DNA of 64,000 nucleotides from Carpediemonas membranifera (taxonomy: Eukaryota > Fornicata). Positions 38,894-49,305 of the stretch are shown here, one piece after another. The stretch's first letter is position 1. The number at the start of each line of letters is the position of its first letter. A model generated the notes under the pieces. The model saw only the letters and a program-made list of their open reading frames with translations, made no database searches and was not told the DNA's origin. The DNA is taken from the NCBI GenBank assembly GCA_019828565.1, contig JAHDYR010000062.1, positions 682,001-746,000 on the forward strand, given 5' to 3'. The position numbers were made by a program, and so were the translations under genes.

Positions 38894-39778
38894 ATGGTTT
38901 CGCTTTTCAGCAAGGATGCTGTCATGATCTGGATCCCCATATTGCTTCTTATCTTATTCCGTGTCGCTATCAAACATCACATGCGCAAGTCGCGTGATGC
39001 GCAGATGATCATATGGAACGATCACGTGACGCCCACAACCGGCCCCACAGAGCTTCCCCGCATTTCAGGGATCTGGGAAGTCGTCGGCCCAGTCAGCAAC
39101 CACAACAAAATGCCCCGCCGTATGACCATCTATCGCTTGCCCGGCACTGAGACTCCGGAGCTGCTTATCCACAGCTGCATCGCCTGCAACGAGGAGACGA
39201 TGGCTAAGATCCAAGCTCTCGGCAAGCCCAAGATCCTTGTCATCCCCAACCGATTCCACACCCTCGACGCTGGCGTCTGGATCCAACGGTTCCCCGATAT
39301 GGCGATCGTATGTCCAGAGTCTGCCAAGCTCAAGCTCGCAAGGAAGAACATTGAGCCTACCCATCCAATGGAGGAGCATCTGGCAAGCTATGGGATCAGT
39401 TGTCTCACAGTTGGCGTTACTAACGACCGCCCGATGGAGTATATCCTCTCACTCCCGGTGTTCGGCACCGATGATAACGTTCTCGTGTGCAGTGACACCT
39501 GGTTCAACATCGTCGAGCCCTTCCCTGGCTTTGGCTACAAGGTGATGTCATTCCTCGGATCGATTGGCCCATTTAAGATCACAAAGATGGGCACGCTGTT
39601 TATCAAGGATTGGGAAAGATATGCTGATGATCTTGAGTCAATCAAGACCACTGAGAACGTTGTCGGGATCCTTGTCGGTCACGGTGCAGCCATTGCTGGG
39701 TATGCCGACTCCAACAAGGCGCTCCTGTCGGTGCTGTCGTTCGCACGGAGTAAGGCCGAGAAGAAGAAGGACGAGTAA
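38894..39778 (+). CDS. Membrane-anchored DUF4336-like (metallo-beta-lactamase-fold) protein
   Basis: About 294 residues from ATG at 38894; the frame is open further upstream but only from a TTG. An N-terminal hydrophobic helix (VMIWIPILLLILFRVAI) likely anchors it. The core contains LVIPNRFHTLDAGVWIQRFPDMAIVCPESAKLKL, which resembles the 'PN..HhlfL..w...yP.A.vyaPp.l' signature of DUF4336, and later NVLVCSDTWFNI and VGILVGHGAAI, the strand-His pattern of that fold. The usual metal-binding HxHxDH is lacking, so hydrolytic activity is doubtful. The stop overlaps GAGTAAAG. The role is unknown. Confidence 0.7.
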   Translation: MVSLFSKDAVMIWIPILLLILFRVAIKHHMRKSRDAQMIIWNDHVTPTTGPTELPRISGIWEVVGPVSNHNKMPRRMTIYRLPGTETPELLIHSCIACNEETMAKIQALGKPKILVIPNRFHTLDAGVWIQRFPDMAIVCPESAKLKLARKNIEPTHPMEEHLASYGISCLTVGVTNDRPMEYILSLPVFGTDDNVLVCSDTWFNIVEPFPGFGYKVMSFLGSIGPFKITKMGTLFIKDWERYADDLESIKTTENVVGILVGHGAAIAGYADSNKALLSVLSFARSKAEKKKDE

Positions 39779-39913
39779 AGCGGCTGCAGTATGTGTGACG
39801 AGGTGTCGTCCCAAGGAAAGATGAAGTGCCGATGCGATCAGTCAATCAATGGCGCACTGCTCCATGTAAACCGCTTTATCAGTTATGGAGAGATGGTATG
39901 ATAAATATGTAAA

Positions 39914-42900
39914 TCAGTCAACCCTAGGCGTCAGCGGGCTCACAGGCCGCCTCGCCTCGGTGGTTAAATGCTCAGCAATCGTCGCCGATGCCCCAATGCG
40001 GGGGAGCAACTTCTTCCGTCGCGTCATAAACGCATCAAGCAGCCGCTGTGTCTGCTCGTCGTGCTTCCATCGAGGCCTATACCCTCTATTCTGTCTGAGC
40101 ACCGCCAGGCGGGGGTTGTTGCCAATACCATAGCCCTCAGCTGGAGCAGAGTCGGGAATGGTCGGCTGCTTTCCTGGTAGGGCCACGGGCTCAAGCACAG
40201 CTCCGGACGGTGGCTTCTGGGGGGTGCGATACCAAGTCTGGCCCGGCACGCGAGAACCGACCACACGCTGAGGCGGAGAGGTGTCTTCAATCTCGGGTGG
40301 CGGGAGGACGGTCGCTGCCGCGGGAGACCTAGCGTATGCGATGGACCGGCGCCGTTCAGAGAGGTCTGCGGCGGGCAGACCGACGGTAGAGGCGGGTACC
40401 GGTTGGGGTGGGACGAACGTAGCGCGACGGAGCACGCGTTGGGGCAGCGGAGCCGTCTGGGTTGGCCTGACGAGGCTGAGCTGATAGCCCACCTCATCAA
40501 CAATCCCGCCCATCGCCTCGAGGGAGCGGGCGTAGTTGGCCTCCCGCTCCTGCAGCAGCATCTGTCGCTTGGATTCCCAGTTGTGCAGGGCCGCGCGGTG
40601 GCGCTGCTCCATGCGTTGGAGGGCCTGCGAGACCTTGTCCATGCCCTTGCGCTGGGCTGCCAGTCGCTGCTTGACGGTGGCGGCTATATTGGCCTGCTCA
40701 GCGCTCCGTCCGGCATCGGCGACGTCAAGCAGTCGCTGCAGCTCGAAATCTCGCTGGGACAGCTCGTTCTGGAGCCTCGTGGCCGCTGCCTGGGCGTCTG
40801 CCCCCATCCGTCGGGCACGATGCAGGTCGGTCTGGAGCTTGGTGATCTCAACCTTCGCAGCCTCGAGCTCGCGGGCAGAGACAGCGACCACAGCCTTCAG
40901 CCTGTCCGCGTCGTCACAGGGCGCGTTCTCGGCCTGTGCGGCGACCGTCCCGGCCTTTTGCTGGAGTCCTTTTCGGATCATATCGACGTTTGGTTGGATC
41001 TCCCTGAGCGCGTCGATCTGTGTGTCGCACACCTTGACCAGTTCTCTCCTGCACAGGCTCTCGATGTGAGAGACGATCGGGGCCTTGGTGATCTTATCCT
41101 CGGTTGGTATTACGAGGGCCGACAGCTTCGACAGCCTCATTGCCGTGTTCTCGGCTGACTTGAGCGAAGTTTGCACCGCCTGCAGCTGGGCAGCCGCGGT
41201 CGGGCCCGCCATGGGACTGTCGCTGTTCGCATATCGGGCCAGGTGTGACGTCAGGCTCCGGGTGACGCTGCCGAGAGAGGCACGCATGGAGGCGACGATG
41301 TCGTTGTGCCTCATGAGTGCGGCGTCGATCAGCGCCTCGGTGGCGTCGTCGATCTCGTTGGGGAATACAGGCGTGGGTGGCTTGGGGGGCACAGTTTGAG
41401 TCGAAACTGACTCAATGACCCTGGTTCGGGTCTGAGTGAAGGCGTTCTCGAGCTTGCTGGGCATAGCACCGTTGTCTGAGAGGAAGACGAGCCGCTCATG
41501 GCCCGACTCGGCTGCTTGCTGGGGGGCGCCGGCAGCTAGACGGGATGCCTCGAGTTTGGCCTCGAGCAGCCTGATCTTGGCCGCCTTTTGCTTGATTGCG
41601 GTGTCTCTTTCAGCCAGCTTCCGTCGGAGTCCCTCCTGAAGTGCGGCAAGAGGCTTGCTCCCCTGCGACTGCTCTTGAGTCAGCGCTTGGAGCTCGCGCA
41701 TGTGCTCTGCATCGAGATCCACCATCTGCTGCCGAAGATCCTCAACCTCCGACCTGAGCGAACGCCGCTCAGCCTCGAAGTCGGCATCTCCCTTCGCAGC
41801 CAGCCTCGCCTGCTCCAGAGCTTCGTGTGTATCCGCCAACTCGACTTCACTCGAGTCGAGTCGAGTTCGGAGTCGCTCGTTGTCCTGGTGTACCTTGAGC
41901 AGCTCAGTTCGAGCCTCAGTCAGGCTCTGGTGAAGTGTGGTAAGTCGCTCAGTGGTGTCAGATGCTGGTCCGAGAAGCATGGCGGAGTCAGCCTTGAGCT
42001 CGAGCTCGACGATGGTAGCCTTAGCCTTCTCAAGCGCCCTTTCCCTTGCCTCAAGAGAGGCGATCTTCATCTGGACGAGCTCGTGGAGCTGACCGTTCTC
42101 GGCCAACAACATGTCAAAGTCTGCCTGTGACACGGCATGGAGAGAGGGGGGCAGGTCTGTGTCGACCGCAACAGTAGCAGCCACAGTCGTCATGTCGCGT
42201 GCTGCGGTGCCATCAGTCGGTGTCGTCGTCTGCACTGACCCTTCCCTTGCACTGCGAGTAGTCCCCGCCGCACTGTCGGACACGAGCACAGGTGCTGCGG
42301 GCGACTCCCTGATGGGCAGCGTGGGCATCCAGGGATTGGTCTGTGTGCTGGCCTGGGTCACTGAAACCACCATACGGGCGCTGCGAGGGGTCTTACGGGT
42401 GGTCTTGGGCTGTGGCTGGGTGGGCGCAGTGACAGGGACCTCGGGGATGTCCATGTGCTCAGGGTGCTCCTCAGGCTCGGAGTCAGATTGCTCATGGGGT
42501 GAAACCGGCTTGCTCCCTGACCTCTGGGGTGTTGGCTGCCGCTCATCGCCAGACTCTGAACCCCGTGACCTGCTTGGGCGATCAGGGGTGAATCCTCGGT
42601 GGCTGTGGCGCGAGGACTTGACCCTCGTGACCTGGCCTGAAACGACGTTGAGTATCTCCGCATCATCCGAATTCGGGACCAATCTGGGCGATAGGCTGGT
42701 GTTGTTCTCAAGTACAGTGAGAAGATGTCCGCTGTGTGGCGTGTTGGCCTCCCCCAGCTCGCTCTCGAGCTCTGCGTTGAGGTGTTCCATACGCATCACG
42801 TCGATGACCCCCTTAAGGTGCTCGATCTCTGCCTCAAGCTCGCGCTCCCTGTTTCTGTCATGAACGCTGACATCTGACACGGACGAAGCTCTTCGCTCGC

Positions 42901-45900
42901 CCCTCGGCGTCAGACTACTTTTGACCCTAGTCAACTCAGATAGCAACGACTTGGCGCTCTGCTCTCTATCCACGCCATGGGACGACCTCCTGCTGCTCTT
43001 GGGCGGTGTCGGGGGTGGGTTGAATGACTCCGACTCCGACTCCACCCCAGTCGCTGTGGGTGGAGCAGTTTCGGTCGCGGTTTGCGGGGCAGTGGAGGGC
43101 TTGGAGTCGAGGTGCAGGTCTTGGGCGAGGGCGGCGATGGCGGACTGCTGGGCTGGTCCGATGGCCTCAGCAAGGACCTGAAGCTGGGTCTCGAACTCAT
43201 TGAGCTTGGCCTCGCGGGCGTCCATCTCGTCCTCGTGCATGGCGATGTTCTCCGCCAGTTGTTCCAGGACCTCGAATCGGTCAGACAGCTCTGCTTCGAG
43301 CGCCTCGACCTCCGCCTCTCTGTCGTCGAGCCCCGTCTCTCTGCTATCCGCCGCCTGCTGTCTCAGAATCTCTGTCTCATCGACAACATACTCAGTTTCA
43401 ATGGCGACAGAGATCATCTTCCTCCGGTGTCTCCGGTGGTGGATGGAGCGGGCAGATTCATCCGGTGATGGGGCGGCCGACCTCACCGACCGGGCAGACC
43501 GGTTCGAGTCGTGGGGTGACTCCACGAGCTTTGGCGTTTGCTTGTCCCTGGATGAAAGTGACTTCGACCTCTCTCTTGGCTCAGCGGCGACGTCCAGGCG
43601 GGGGATGACCAGGGCAGGGTAGGAGTCGCTGTCGACCCGTTCATAGCTCGCCTTGAAGGCAGCAGTGGCATCAGCGATGAACTGACTGTCAGGCGAGTCT
43701 GGTGCTGACGTCAGTGAGCTTGTGGATGCCGTCTGGTTGCCGTGTGCCAGGGTCTTGCCCTCCACAGTCTGGTCATCCAGGGCCGTGGGCAGGGAGCTGG
43801 TGGACTCGGGCTTGCTGTCGGAAGTAGGGGGTGACCCAACAGTGCTCCGGGTCCCAGTAACAGGCCTGGGCGATTCCACAGGGCTGGGGTCATCCGTGGG
43901 CGGCGTGTCTGCTGCGAGGTCCTGTTGGGAGACTGGCCTCGGGGCCTCGGGGGCTGGGGCGGCAGGGTCAGGCTCCTCGGTGTCCAACTCTGCACGGCTG
44001 TCGTCAGCAGCATCGGTCTCATGGGCCTCCTCCTCCTCGATATCTTCGGCTGATAACTGGTCGAGGTCACTGGCTGGTGACGAGCGAGCGGTATGGGCCT
44101 CTGCCAGCCTGCTACTGAGCACAGCCTCCTCCTCCTCTTCCACTTCATCGTCCACCGCCGCATCGACCTTAACCTCTGGCACCGTTCTAATGACCTCCAC
44201 GTCCAGAGCTGCTGGGGGACGGGTAATTTCAGACTCGCTCTCGGTGTCCTCGGGCTCGGAGCCCTCGTCTATGGCCGGCATGTCCTCATCAGCGTCGGAC
44301 AGCGCCCTCTCGGTGCCGCTGTCACTGCCAGTCTCTGTTTCAGTATCAGTCTCGCTGTCGCTGTCGTTGATCTCGTCCATTAGCTCCTCGACCTCGTCGA
44401 CCAGGTTCTCACTATCAGACACGAGCTGCTCGGGTGAGTCGGCCATCCTCGTGTTGTTGAGCGTGTTGATCGTGGTTGTCATCACATCGAGCTCCCTGCT
44501 GAGTGCAGCAACCTCCGTGGCGTGCTCATCTCTGAGCTTCTTCAGTGCGGTGTCGTGGCTAGTGTTCATCTCGGCCTTCTGCTTGGCCAACTCGTGGGCA
44601 TGCGCCTTGTTGATGGCGTCGAGCTGGGCGGAGAACTCCTTCTGGATCCTGCCTTGCTCCTCCATGGTTGCCTGGGACTGCGAGGTGATCTTACTGTGCA
44701 GTTTAGAGGACAACGCCTCAATGTTACCCTGATACTCCTTCAACTTCGCCTGCAGCGCCTTATCATTGTCCCTGGTGCCCATCATGTCCTTCAACGCGCG
44801 GACCTGCGCCTCAATCGCTGCGGTAGATTCCGCAGTTACCCGCTTCATCTGCCTAGCGTGGTCAGACCTCATCTTGTCGAGCTCCTTGGCAGCCTGTTGC
44901 CTCGCCTTGGACATCATGCGCTCTCTACGCTCATCCATCTGGTACTGCAGCGTGGCACGGGCCTTCGAGTGAAGCTGTTCCTTACCTGCCAGATCCGACC
45001 GCAGCTTCCGTATCTCGTCCTGCATCTTGAGCTTCGAGATCTTCCCCCTCTGCTCCTCCTGGGTCAGCAGGGACCGTAACTGGGCGATCTGCGAGGCACT
45101 GGTCTTCTTCTCGGCAAGCAGCTCCTTCAACTTGACTTTCATCCGCGTGGTTCGCTCCTCTAATGTCCGCTGGAGCTGTTCGTTCTCGCGCTTCAAGTCA
45201 GCAAGTCTGCCTTCGAGCATAGTGTCCGATTTCATTGCCTTGGCCTCCTCCTTGGCGAGGCTGCCCTTGAGCTTGGCCATGTCGCTTTGGTATGACTTCT
45301 GAAGCGTCTTCAGCGCTGTGCTCTTCTCCCTGAGCTGAAGCGACGTCACGCGGTGCTTGTTGGTGAGGCTTCCCAGCTTCTCCTTCATGTCAGCGACCTG
45401 GGCGTTCGCTGAGGCGAGCTGGTTCTCGAGGTTCTGCGTGGCGATACGAACAGCACTGCTCTTGGCGACATTCATCTGTTGCAGTCGCTCGCCCATGATG
45501 TCCCTGATGGCGTTGCGAACGATGTTCTCGATGTGCTCTTTCGCGTTATCCAGCAGTGATACGGTCCTCCCTTGCTTCTGGGCGGTACGGTCGATCTCGG
45601 CATAGATGTCCTCGACGTGCTTCGTAAAAACCTCGTCGTCAAGCACGGGTGCGGCGGGCTCGTAAAAGAACATGGTCTCCGCGTCCTCGGGGGCGTCATC
45701 GTCATTGAGAACGAAGCCCTCGGTGATGTCATGGGTAGTCCCACCGATGGCCTCTGTGTGCGCGAGCTTGTTCTGGAAATCGGTCAGCTCTCGGTCGCGC
45801 TGGCGCTTGGCTGCACCGAACCACTGGTCGAGCGTGGCGAGACCTTCTTCTCTGCTGATACAAAGCTTCTCGAAGTCGACAAGGACGGACCTAGCAGCGT

Positions 45901-46285
45901 TCATGCCTGTCCGCATCTCGTCGTCGGGCACCTCGCGGCCATCGGCGAGCCGGATGGGCTGTGCGGTGTACTTATCGTGGCGTGTGACTGTGTGGCGTAC
46001 TCTATCCTGGATCTCTGAGAGCTGCTTGGCTGTCTGAAGCTGGACGTCAAGCATGCTTTGCTCTAGGGCACTGCGGCCGCCAAAAGTCTCGTTTTGGACA
46101 TCCACGAGTGGGCTTTCGTACTCATGGGGGTTGAAGATCGTCACGTACTCCGATTGAACGGGCTGGCGAGTACTCCAGCGCGTACGGATGTCGTTGATGC
46201 GCTTGTCGATCTCCTGCCCTTTAGTTCGTTGTACAGGAGGATCAACGCCGCTGTTTGCCTGCTTAGCAGGCTCACTTGGCGTCAT
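39914..46285 (-). CDS. Giant coiled-coil protein (2123 residues)
   Basis: A single exon of 6.4 kb. Residues ~1-250 hold a mixed N-terminus; ~250-620 a long coiled coil with typical E/K/Q/L heptads; ~640-900 a highly acidic Ser/Glu/Asp region (DSDSETDTETETGSDSGTE); then alternating coiled coils and Ser/Pro/Thr-rich linkers; and a final basic segment (HDEQTQRLLDAFMTRRKKLL). No motor, kinase or membrane segment is visible. The gene resembles structural proteins of basal bodies, cytoskeletal fibres or golgins, but heptad content alone cannot place it. There is no sign of frame breaks over the full length. Confidence 0.85.
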   Translation of the reverse strand: MTPSEPAKQANSGVDPPVQRTKGQEIDKRINDIRTRWSTRQPVQSEYVTIFNPHEYESPLVDVQNETFGGRSALEQSMLDVQLQTAKQLSEIQDRVRHTVTRHDKYTAQPIRLADGREVPDDEMRTGMNAARSVLVDFEKLCISREEGLATLDQWFGAAKRQRDRELTDFQNKLAHTEAIGGTTHDITEGFVLNDDDAPEDAETMFFYEPAAPVLDDEVFTKHVEDIYAEIDRTAQKQGRTVSLLDNAKEHIENIVRNAIRDIMGERLQQMNVAKSSAVRIATQNLENQLASANAQVADMKEKLGSLTNKHRVTSLQLREKSTALKTLQKSYQSDMAKLKGSLAKEEAKAMKSDTMLEGRLADLKRENEQLQRTLEERTTRMKVKLKELLAEKKTSASQIAQLRSLLTQEEQRGKISKLKMQDEIRKLRSDLAGKEQLHSKARATLQYQMDERRERMMSKARQQAAKELDKMRSDHARQMKRVTAESTAAIEAQVRALKDMMGTRDNDKALQAKLKEYQGNIEALSSKLHSKITSQSQATMEEQGRIQKEFSAQLDAINKAHAHELAKQKAEMNTSHDTALKKLRDEHATEVAALSRELDVMTTTINTLNNTRMADSPEQLVSDSENLVDEVEELMDEINDSDSETDTETETGSDSGTERALSDADEDMPAIDEGSEPEDTESESEITRPPAALDVEVIRTVPEVKVDAAVDDEVEEEEEAVLSSRLAEAHTARSSPASDLDQLSAEDIEEEEAHETDAADDSRAELDTEEPDPAAPAPEAPRPVSQQDLAADTPPTDDPSPVESPRPVTGTRSTVGSPPTSDSKPESTSSLPTALDDQTVEGKTLAHGNQTASTSSLTSAPDSPDSQFIADATAAFKASYERVDSDSYPALVIPRLDVAAEPRERSKSLSSRDKQTPKLVESPHDSNRSARSVRSAAPSPDESARSIHHRRHRRKMISVAIETEYVVDETEILRQQAADSRETGLDDREAEVEALEAELSDRFEVLEQLAENIAMHEDEMDAREAKLNEFETQLQVLAEAIGPAQQSAIAALAQDLHLDSKPSTAPQTATETAPPTATGVESESESFNPPPTPPKSSRRSSHGVDREQSAKSLLSELTRVKSSLTPRGERRASSVSDVSVHDRNRERELEAEIEHLKGVIDVMRMEHLNAELESELGEANTPHSGHLLTVLENNTSLSPRLVPNSDDAEILNVVSGQVTRVKSSRHSHRGFTPDRPSRSRGSESGDERQPTPQRSGSKPVSPHEQSDSEPEEHPEHMDIPEVPVTAPTQPQPKTTRKTPRSARMVVSVTQASTQTNPWMPTLPIRESPAAPVLVSDSAAGTTRSAREGSVQTTTPTDGTAARDMTTVAATVAVDTDLPPSLHAVSQADFDMLLAENGQLHELVQMKIASLEARERALEKAKATIVELELKADSAMLLGPASDTTERLTTLHQSLTEARTELLKVHQDNERLRTRLDSSEVELADTHEALEQARLAAKGDADFEAERRSLRSEVEDLRQQMVDLDAEHMRELQALTQEQSQGSKPLAALQEGLRRKLAERDTAIKQKAAKIRLLEAKLEASRLAAGAPQQAAESGHERLVFLSDNGAMPSKLENAFTQTRTRVIESVSTQTVPPKPPTPVFPNEIDDATEALIDAALMRHNDIVASMRASLGSVTRSLTSHLARYANSDSPMAGPTAAAQLQAVQTSLKSAENTAMRLSKLSALVIPTEDKITKAPIVSHIESLCRRELVKVCDTQIDALREIQPNVDMIRKGLQQKAGTVAAQAENAPCDDADRLKAVVAVSARELEAAKVEITKLQTDLHRARRMGADAQAAATRLQNELSQRDFELQRLLDVADAGRSAEQANIAATVKQRLAAQRKGMDKVSQALQRMEQRHRAALHNWESKRQMLLQEREANYARSLEAMGGIVDEVGYQLSLVRPTQTAPLPQRVLRRATFVPPQPVPASTVGLPAADLSERRRSIAYARSPAAATVLPPPEIEDTSPPQRVVGSRVPGQTWYRTPQKPPSGAVLEPVALPGKQPTIPDSAPAEGYGIGNNPRLAVLRQNRGYRPRWKHDEQTQRLLDAFMTRRKKLLPRIGASATIAEHLTTEARRPVSPLTPRVD

Positions 46286-46351
46286 GTGAAAAATTCAAAG
46301 CCGTTATTCACACATATCCTGCTCGCCATTTAATCAAGGAACCATGCGGTT

Positions 46352-46996
46352 TCAACGCGTGGCAACAACACGCAGCTCCTCTGACATCCTCCTGTGCCTG
46401 TCCACGGCGTCTCTGCTCCGTCGCCAGTTGCTCATGGCAAGTCTTGACTCCCTCAGCTGCCGGGGGCCAAACGTCGAGAACTGCTTAGCAATACCCTCCA
46501 GCGTCCACGAGTCGGGCAGGAGAGACACGGAGAACCAGGTCCATGGCTTAGAGTGGTACCAACTTCTCATCTCGGCGTCCACAGTGAAAGACTTGCCTTG
46601 GGCCGTCTGGACCTCCCGGACGATGCCGCGGACGGAGCGCAGGATCGGTGCAGGGCATGTCTCGCCGTCCCTGTCATACTGGAAGCGGCCTTCGGGCACG
46701 AATGTCGTCTGCTTCGTCGTGCGGGAGACAGCCTGGAGGCCACGGGATACGCCGGGGGCATGGAGCGACCCCAGAAGGGGGAATGGGCTCAAATTGAGCG
46801 CTATGCCAAACTTGGGGTTAGTGGCGCGGCGTACAGCGCTGGAGAAGAACAGGCGCGCGAAGGGAGAGAGCTCCCAGCCGACATTGGTGAGATCCTTCCG
46901 GTCCCAGGAGAAAGAAGCGCCCATGGACCTCATGAGAGTGGGCCAGCCGACAAAACGGAATGCAGTTGATACTCCGAGAGCTGTGAGGAAAGTCAT
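46352..46996 (-). CDS. Hypothetical protein
   Basis: A 214-residue frame with consistent codon use. The N-terminus is hydrophobic and then basic (MTFLTALGVSTAFRFVG), which could be a weak targeting or anchor segment. The middle is rich in aromatic and beta-forming residues (FGIALNLSPFPLLGSL). The C-terminus is basic (NWRRSRDAVDRHRRM). No family recognised. A small membrane or mitochondrion-related-organelle protein is conceivable but not shown. Confidence 0.55.
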   Translation of the reverse strand: MTFLTALGVSTAFRFVGWPTLMRSMGASFSWDRKDLTNVGWELSPFARLFFSSAVRRATNPKFGIALNLSPFPLLGSLHAPGVSRGLQAVSRTTKQTTFVPEGRFQYDRDGETCPAPILRSVRGIVREVQTAQGKSFTVDAEMRSWYHSKPWTWFSVSLLPDSWTLEGIAKQFSTFGPRQLRESRLAMSNWRRSRDAVDRHRRMSEELRVVATR

Positions 46997-47300
46997 CCGC
47001 TTGCTACCGAGAAGAATGCTCGCAAACTCGCTTGGCGATGAAACCGGCTGCCCTGTGTCATTCCATCGTCATTGTGAACAAACCTTGTGTGTAAAACCAT
47101 GCTGGATCATTAAACCCCTGAACCATTCTGTCTTTCAGCTTCTTTCGATGATCGTCGTCATGGACCTTGGTCAAGGCCGGTCATCGCAGGAGCCAGGACC
47201 TTGCAGACTGGATATGGCTATGGGTGCGGAGGTACGTCGTGCGCTGTGTCTGCGCTTCTGAATGTTGCAGTTTAAGAATCGACGACGCGGTTGTCATCAA
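46997..47300. other. Intergenic, divergent promoter region
   Basis: Lies between the hypothetical gene (minus) and AOS1 (plus); nothing recognised. Confidence 0.5.
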
Positions 47301-48167
47301 ATGCCGAACGATCAGATCAGCGCTGAAGAGAAGGAAATATACGACAGACAGATCCGTATTTGGGGTCATTCTGTCCAAAGTCGCTTGAAGAATGCTCACG
47401 TTGCCGTGGTCGGCATCAATGGCCTGTCCGCGGAGATCGTGAAGGACCTTGTGCTCTCTGGCATCGGCGAACTCACTCTTGCGGACTTCTGCAAGCCATC
47501 TCACCGCGAGCTGGACTCCAACTTCCTCTTCCAGAACGAACTGAGCACCTCGGCCCCTATTGCTTCCCAAGTCGCCGACTACGTCCGCTCTCTGAACCCC
47601 TTCGTCCGCGTGCACCACAGAGACATGGAGGACATCGATAACATGAACACAGTGCTCACTACACCCTCACCAGTGCAACTAGTCGTCTTCTGTCGCCCAC
47701 TGGAATTCCCACAGGCGTTCCGTCGCATCCTGCAGGAGTGCGCTGAGCATGAACCGGCTGTGCCACTCATCACCGCTGGCCTGGCCGGGCTGCGGGGCTT
47801 TGCTATCCTCGACCTGATCCAGTACAAGCTGGCCACCGATGAGACTGCCGCAGTGTCTTACCCGTGCTCTCAGAGCGTGCTTGACATCAAGGAGGTCGAC
47901 ACCAAGCCCAGGGCGCACCTTAAGGTGCCTATTCTTCAGTCGGCAATTGACATTCTCAACGAGAAGGCTGACCTTCACGACAACGTCCTGGCCGGTCAGG
48001 TCGGGCTCCACTCGGCCCCGTCTTGCAGCATATTCGGGTCCATGCTGGCACAGACCATCATCCAGTACATAGGCGAGGACACGAACGGGTCCAAGCCGGC
48101 CAATGGGGCTAACATCCTGCTGTTCAACGAGGACGTCGTCAGTGCGGAGCGGCACCCCAAGTATTGA
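47301..48167 (+). CDS. SAE1: SUMO-activating enzyme subunit 1 (AOS1/SAE1)
   Basis: 288 residues from ATG at 47301; an upstream in-frame TTG adds 13 atypical residues. AEEKEIYDRQIRIWG is the signature start of AOS1. It is followed by the Rossmann segment NAHVAVVGINGLSAEIVKDLVLSGIGELTLAD and the arginine-finger-bearing region. The pattern FLFQNEL corresponds to 'nFLf...dig' in E1 enzymes. As in all AOS1 proteins there is no catalytic cysteine; it pairs with UBA2 to adenylate SUMO. The typical length is 300-350, so it is slightly compact. TAGTAAAG lies about 17 bases after the stop, within 60 bp of the convergent SARAF gene. Confidence 0.93.
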   Translation: MPNDQISAEEKEIYDRQIRIWGHSVQSRLKNAHVAVVGINGLSAEIVKDLVLSGIGELTLADFCKPSHRELDSNFLFQNELSTSAPIASQVADYVRSLNPFVRVHHRDMEDIDNMNTVLTTPSPVQLVVFCRPLEFPQAFRRILQECAEHEPAVPLITAGLAGLRGFAILDLIQYKLATDETAAVSYPCSQSVLDIKEVDTKPRAHLKVPILQSAIDILNEKADLHDNVLAGQVGLHSAPSCSIFGSMLAQTIIQYIGEDTNGSKPANGANILLFNEDVVSAERHPKY

Positions 48168-48223
48168 GACGGTGGCAGTGTCTTTAGTAAAGTAGTCGCA
48201 GTGCGTATACATTATTTACATTC

Positions 48224-49210
48224 TTACCTGGTCCTACTCTTGCCGTAGTTTGTGGACGTATGCGTGGGAGAGTCCTCCTTCTGGCCATAGTTCGTGCTGT
48301 TGCTGCTGCTGTTGTCACTGGCGGTGTTATCAACCACAACGGTCTTGGTCTTCTTGACAACGGTAGGCCGATCCCGGATGACGACAGGCTCCGTGTAGAT
48401 GGTCGGGCGGGAGAAGAACCCTCCCCACCGACGTTCCTTAGGGTAGTGGTGGTAATGGTGCACCTCAGGGTTGGAACCGGAGGCCATGGGGCGGGTTGAA
48501 CGCCTGCCGTACGTGCTCCTCGGCTCCGTGCTGACGTATGCACCGTGGTAGTCTGGAGAGGTGTCCTCGGGGTAGAATTCGGAAGAGTGGGGTGCCGATG
48601 GCGGGGCAAGGGGCTCGGTTGGCTGGCGGGCATGGTGCGGGCCGGCATTACGGGGCCGGCAGTCACAGAACTTCTTCATGAAGAAAAGGAAAAGGACGAT
48701 GAAGCCAACCACGACGAGGAAATGGACGAAGCTGAAGTCATCGTCGTCCACGATCTCTGTGGTCTCTGTGGTGGTGTAGGTCTTCTGACCAGTGCCAGTG
48801 CTGCTGCTGGGCTGCACGTGTCTCGGCTGGCCCTTGAGAGCATACTCAATGTTGCAGGATCCAGGGACGATAAGGTGGTCGCCTGGGCCATTCCAGCCCT
48901 CGCAGACGATCTCAAAGCGGCCAAGCTCAACGCCTTCTGCAAGCTGAGCATCGCAGGCCCAATTGACGCTATTCCCATCGAAACCAACATTGCGGCACTG
49001 AATTGTGGAAGGATTGTACTTTTGGGGCGTGGATCCACCAACACGAACCATAGATGGATATGTTTCACCTCTGCGAGAGGTTGTTCTCTCGCCATCGACG
49101 AAAGTCAAGACGGGGACGGACCGGAGGTCGATTGGGGACATATTGGACTCCCATGAGGCCAATGTAGACACTACGAGGATAAATACTAGAAGAATTGCAG
49201 CTGTCTTCAT
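48224..49210 (-). CDS. SARAF: SARAF-like ER membrane protein
   Basis: 328 residues from ATG at 49210: signal peptide MKTAAILLVFILVVSTLA, then a luminal domain with the SARAF signatures TIQCRNVGFDGNSVNWACDA, FEIVCEGW and VPGSCNIEYAL, one transmembrane helix (FVHFLVVVGFIVLFLFFMKKF), and a long cytosolic Ser/Tyr/Pro-rich tail. In animals SARAF is an ER membrane protein that turns off store-operated calcium entry by acting on STIM. Its presence here suggests a broader ER calcium role. Three luminal cysteine pairs are conserved. ATGTAAAT follows the stop. It starts 96 bp from the end of a Fanzor gene on the same strand. Confidence 0.93.
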   Translation of the reverse strand: MKTAAILLVFILVVSTLASWESNMSPIDLRSVPVLTFVDGERTTSRRGETYPSMVRVGGSTPQKYNPSTIQCRNVGFDGNSVNWACDAQLAEGVELGRFEIVCEGWNGPGDHLIVPGSCNIEYALKGQPRHVQPSSSTGTGQKTYTTTETTEIVDDDDFSFVHFLVVVGFIVLFLFFMKKFCDCRPRNAGPHHARQPTEPLAPPSAPHSSEFYPEDTSPDYHGAYVSTEPRSTYGRRSTRPMASGSNPEVHHYHHYPKERRWGGFFSRPTIYTEPVVIRDRPTVVKKTKTVVVDNTASDNSSSNSTNYGQKEDSPTHTSTNYGKSRTR

Positions 49211-49305
49211 TATTTGGTTATTGGTGACGCAGCGTGAAGTATCATAGAGTGCACAGTGCAAGCACTGCGTCTCTCCACTTCAATTAGCTTGCCCGGAGGC
49301 GAAGA

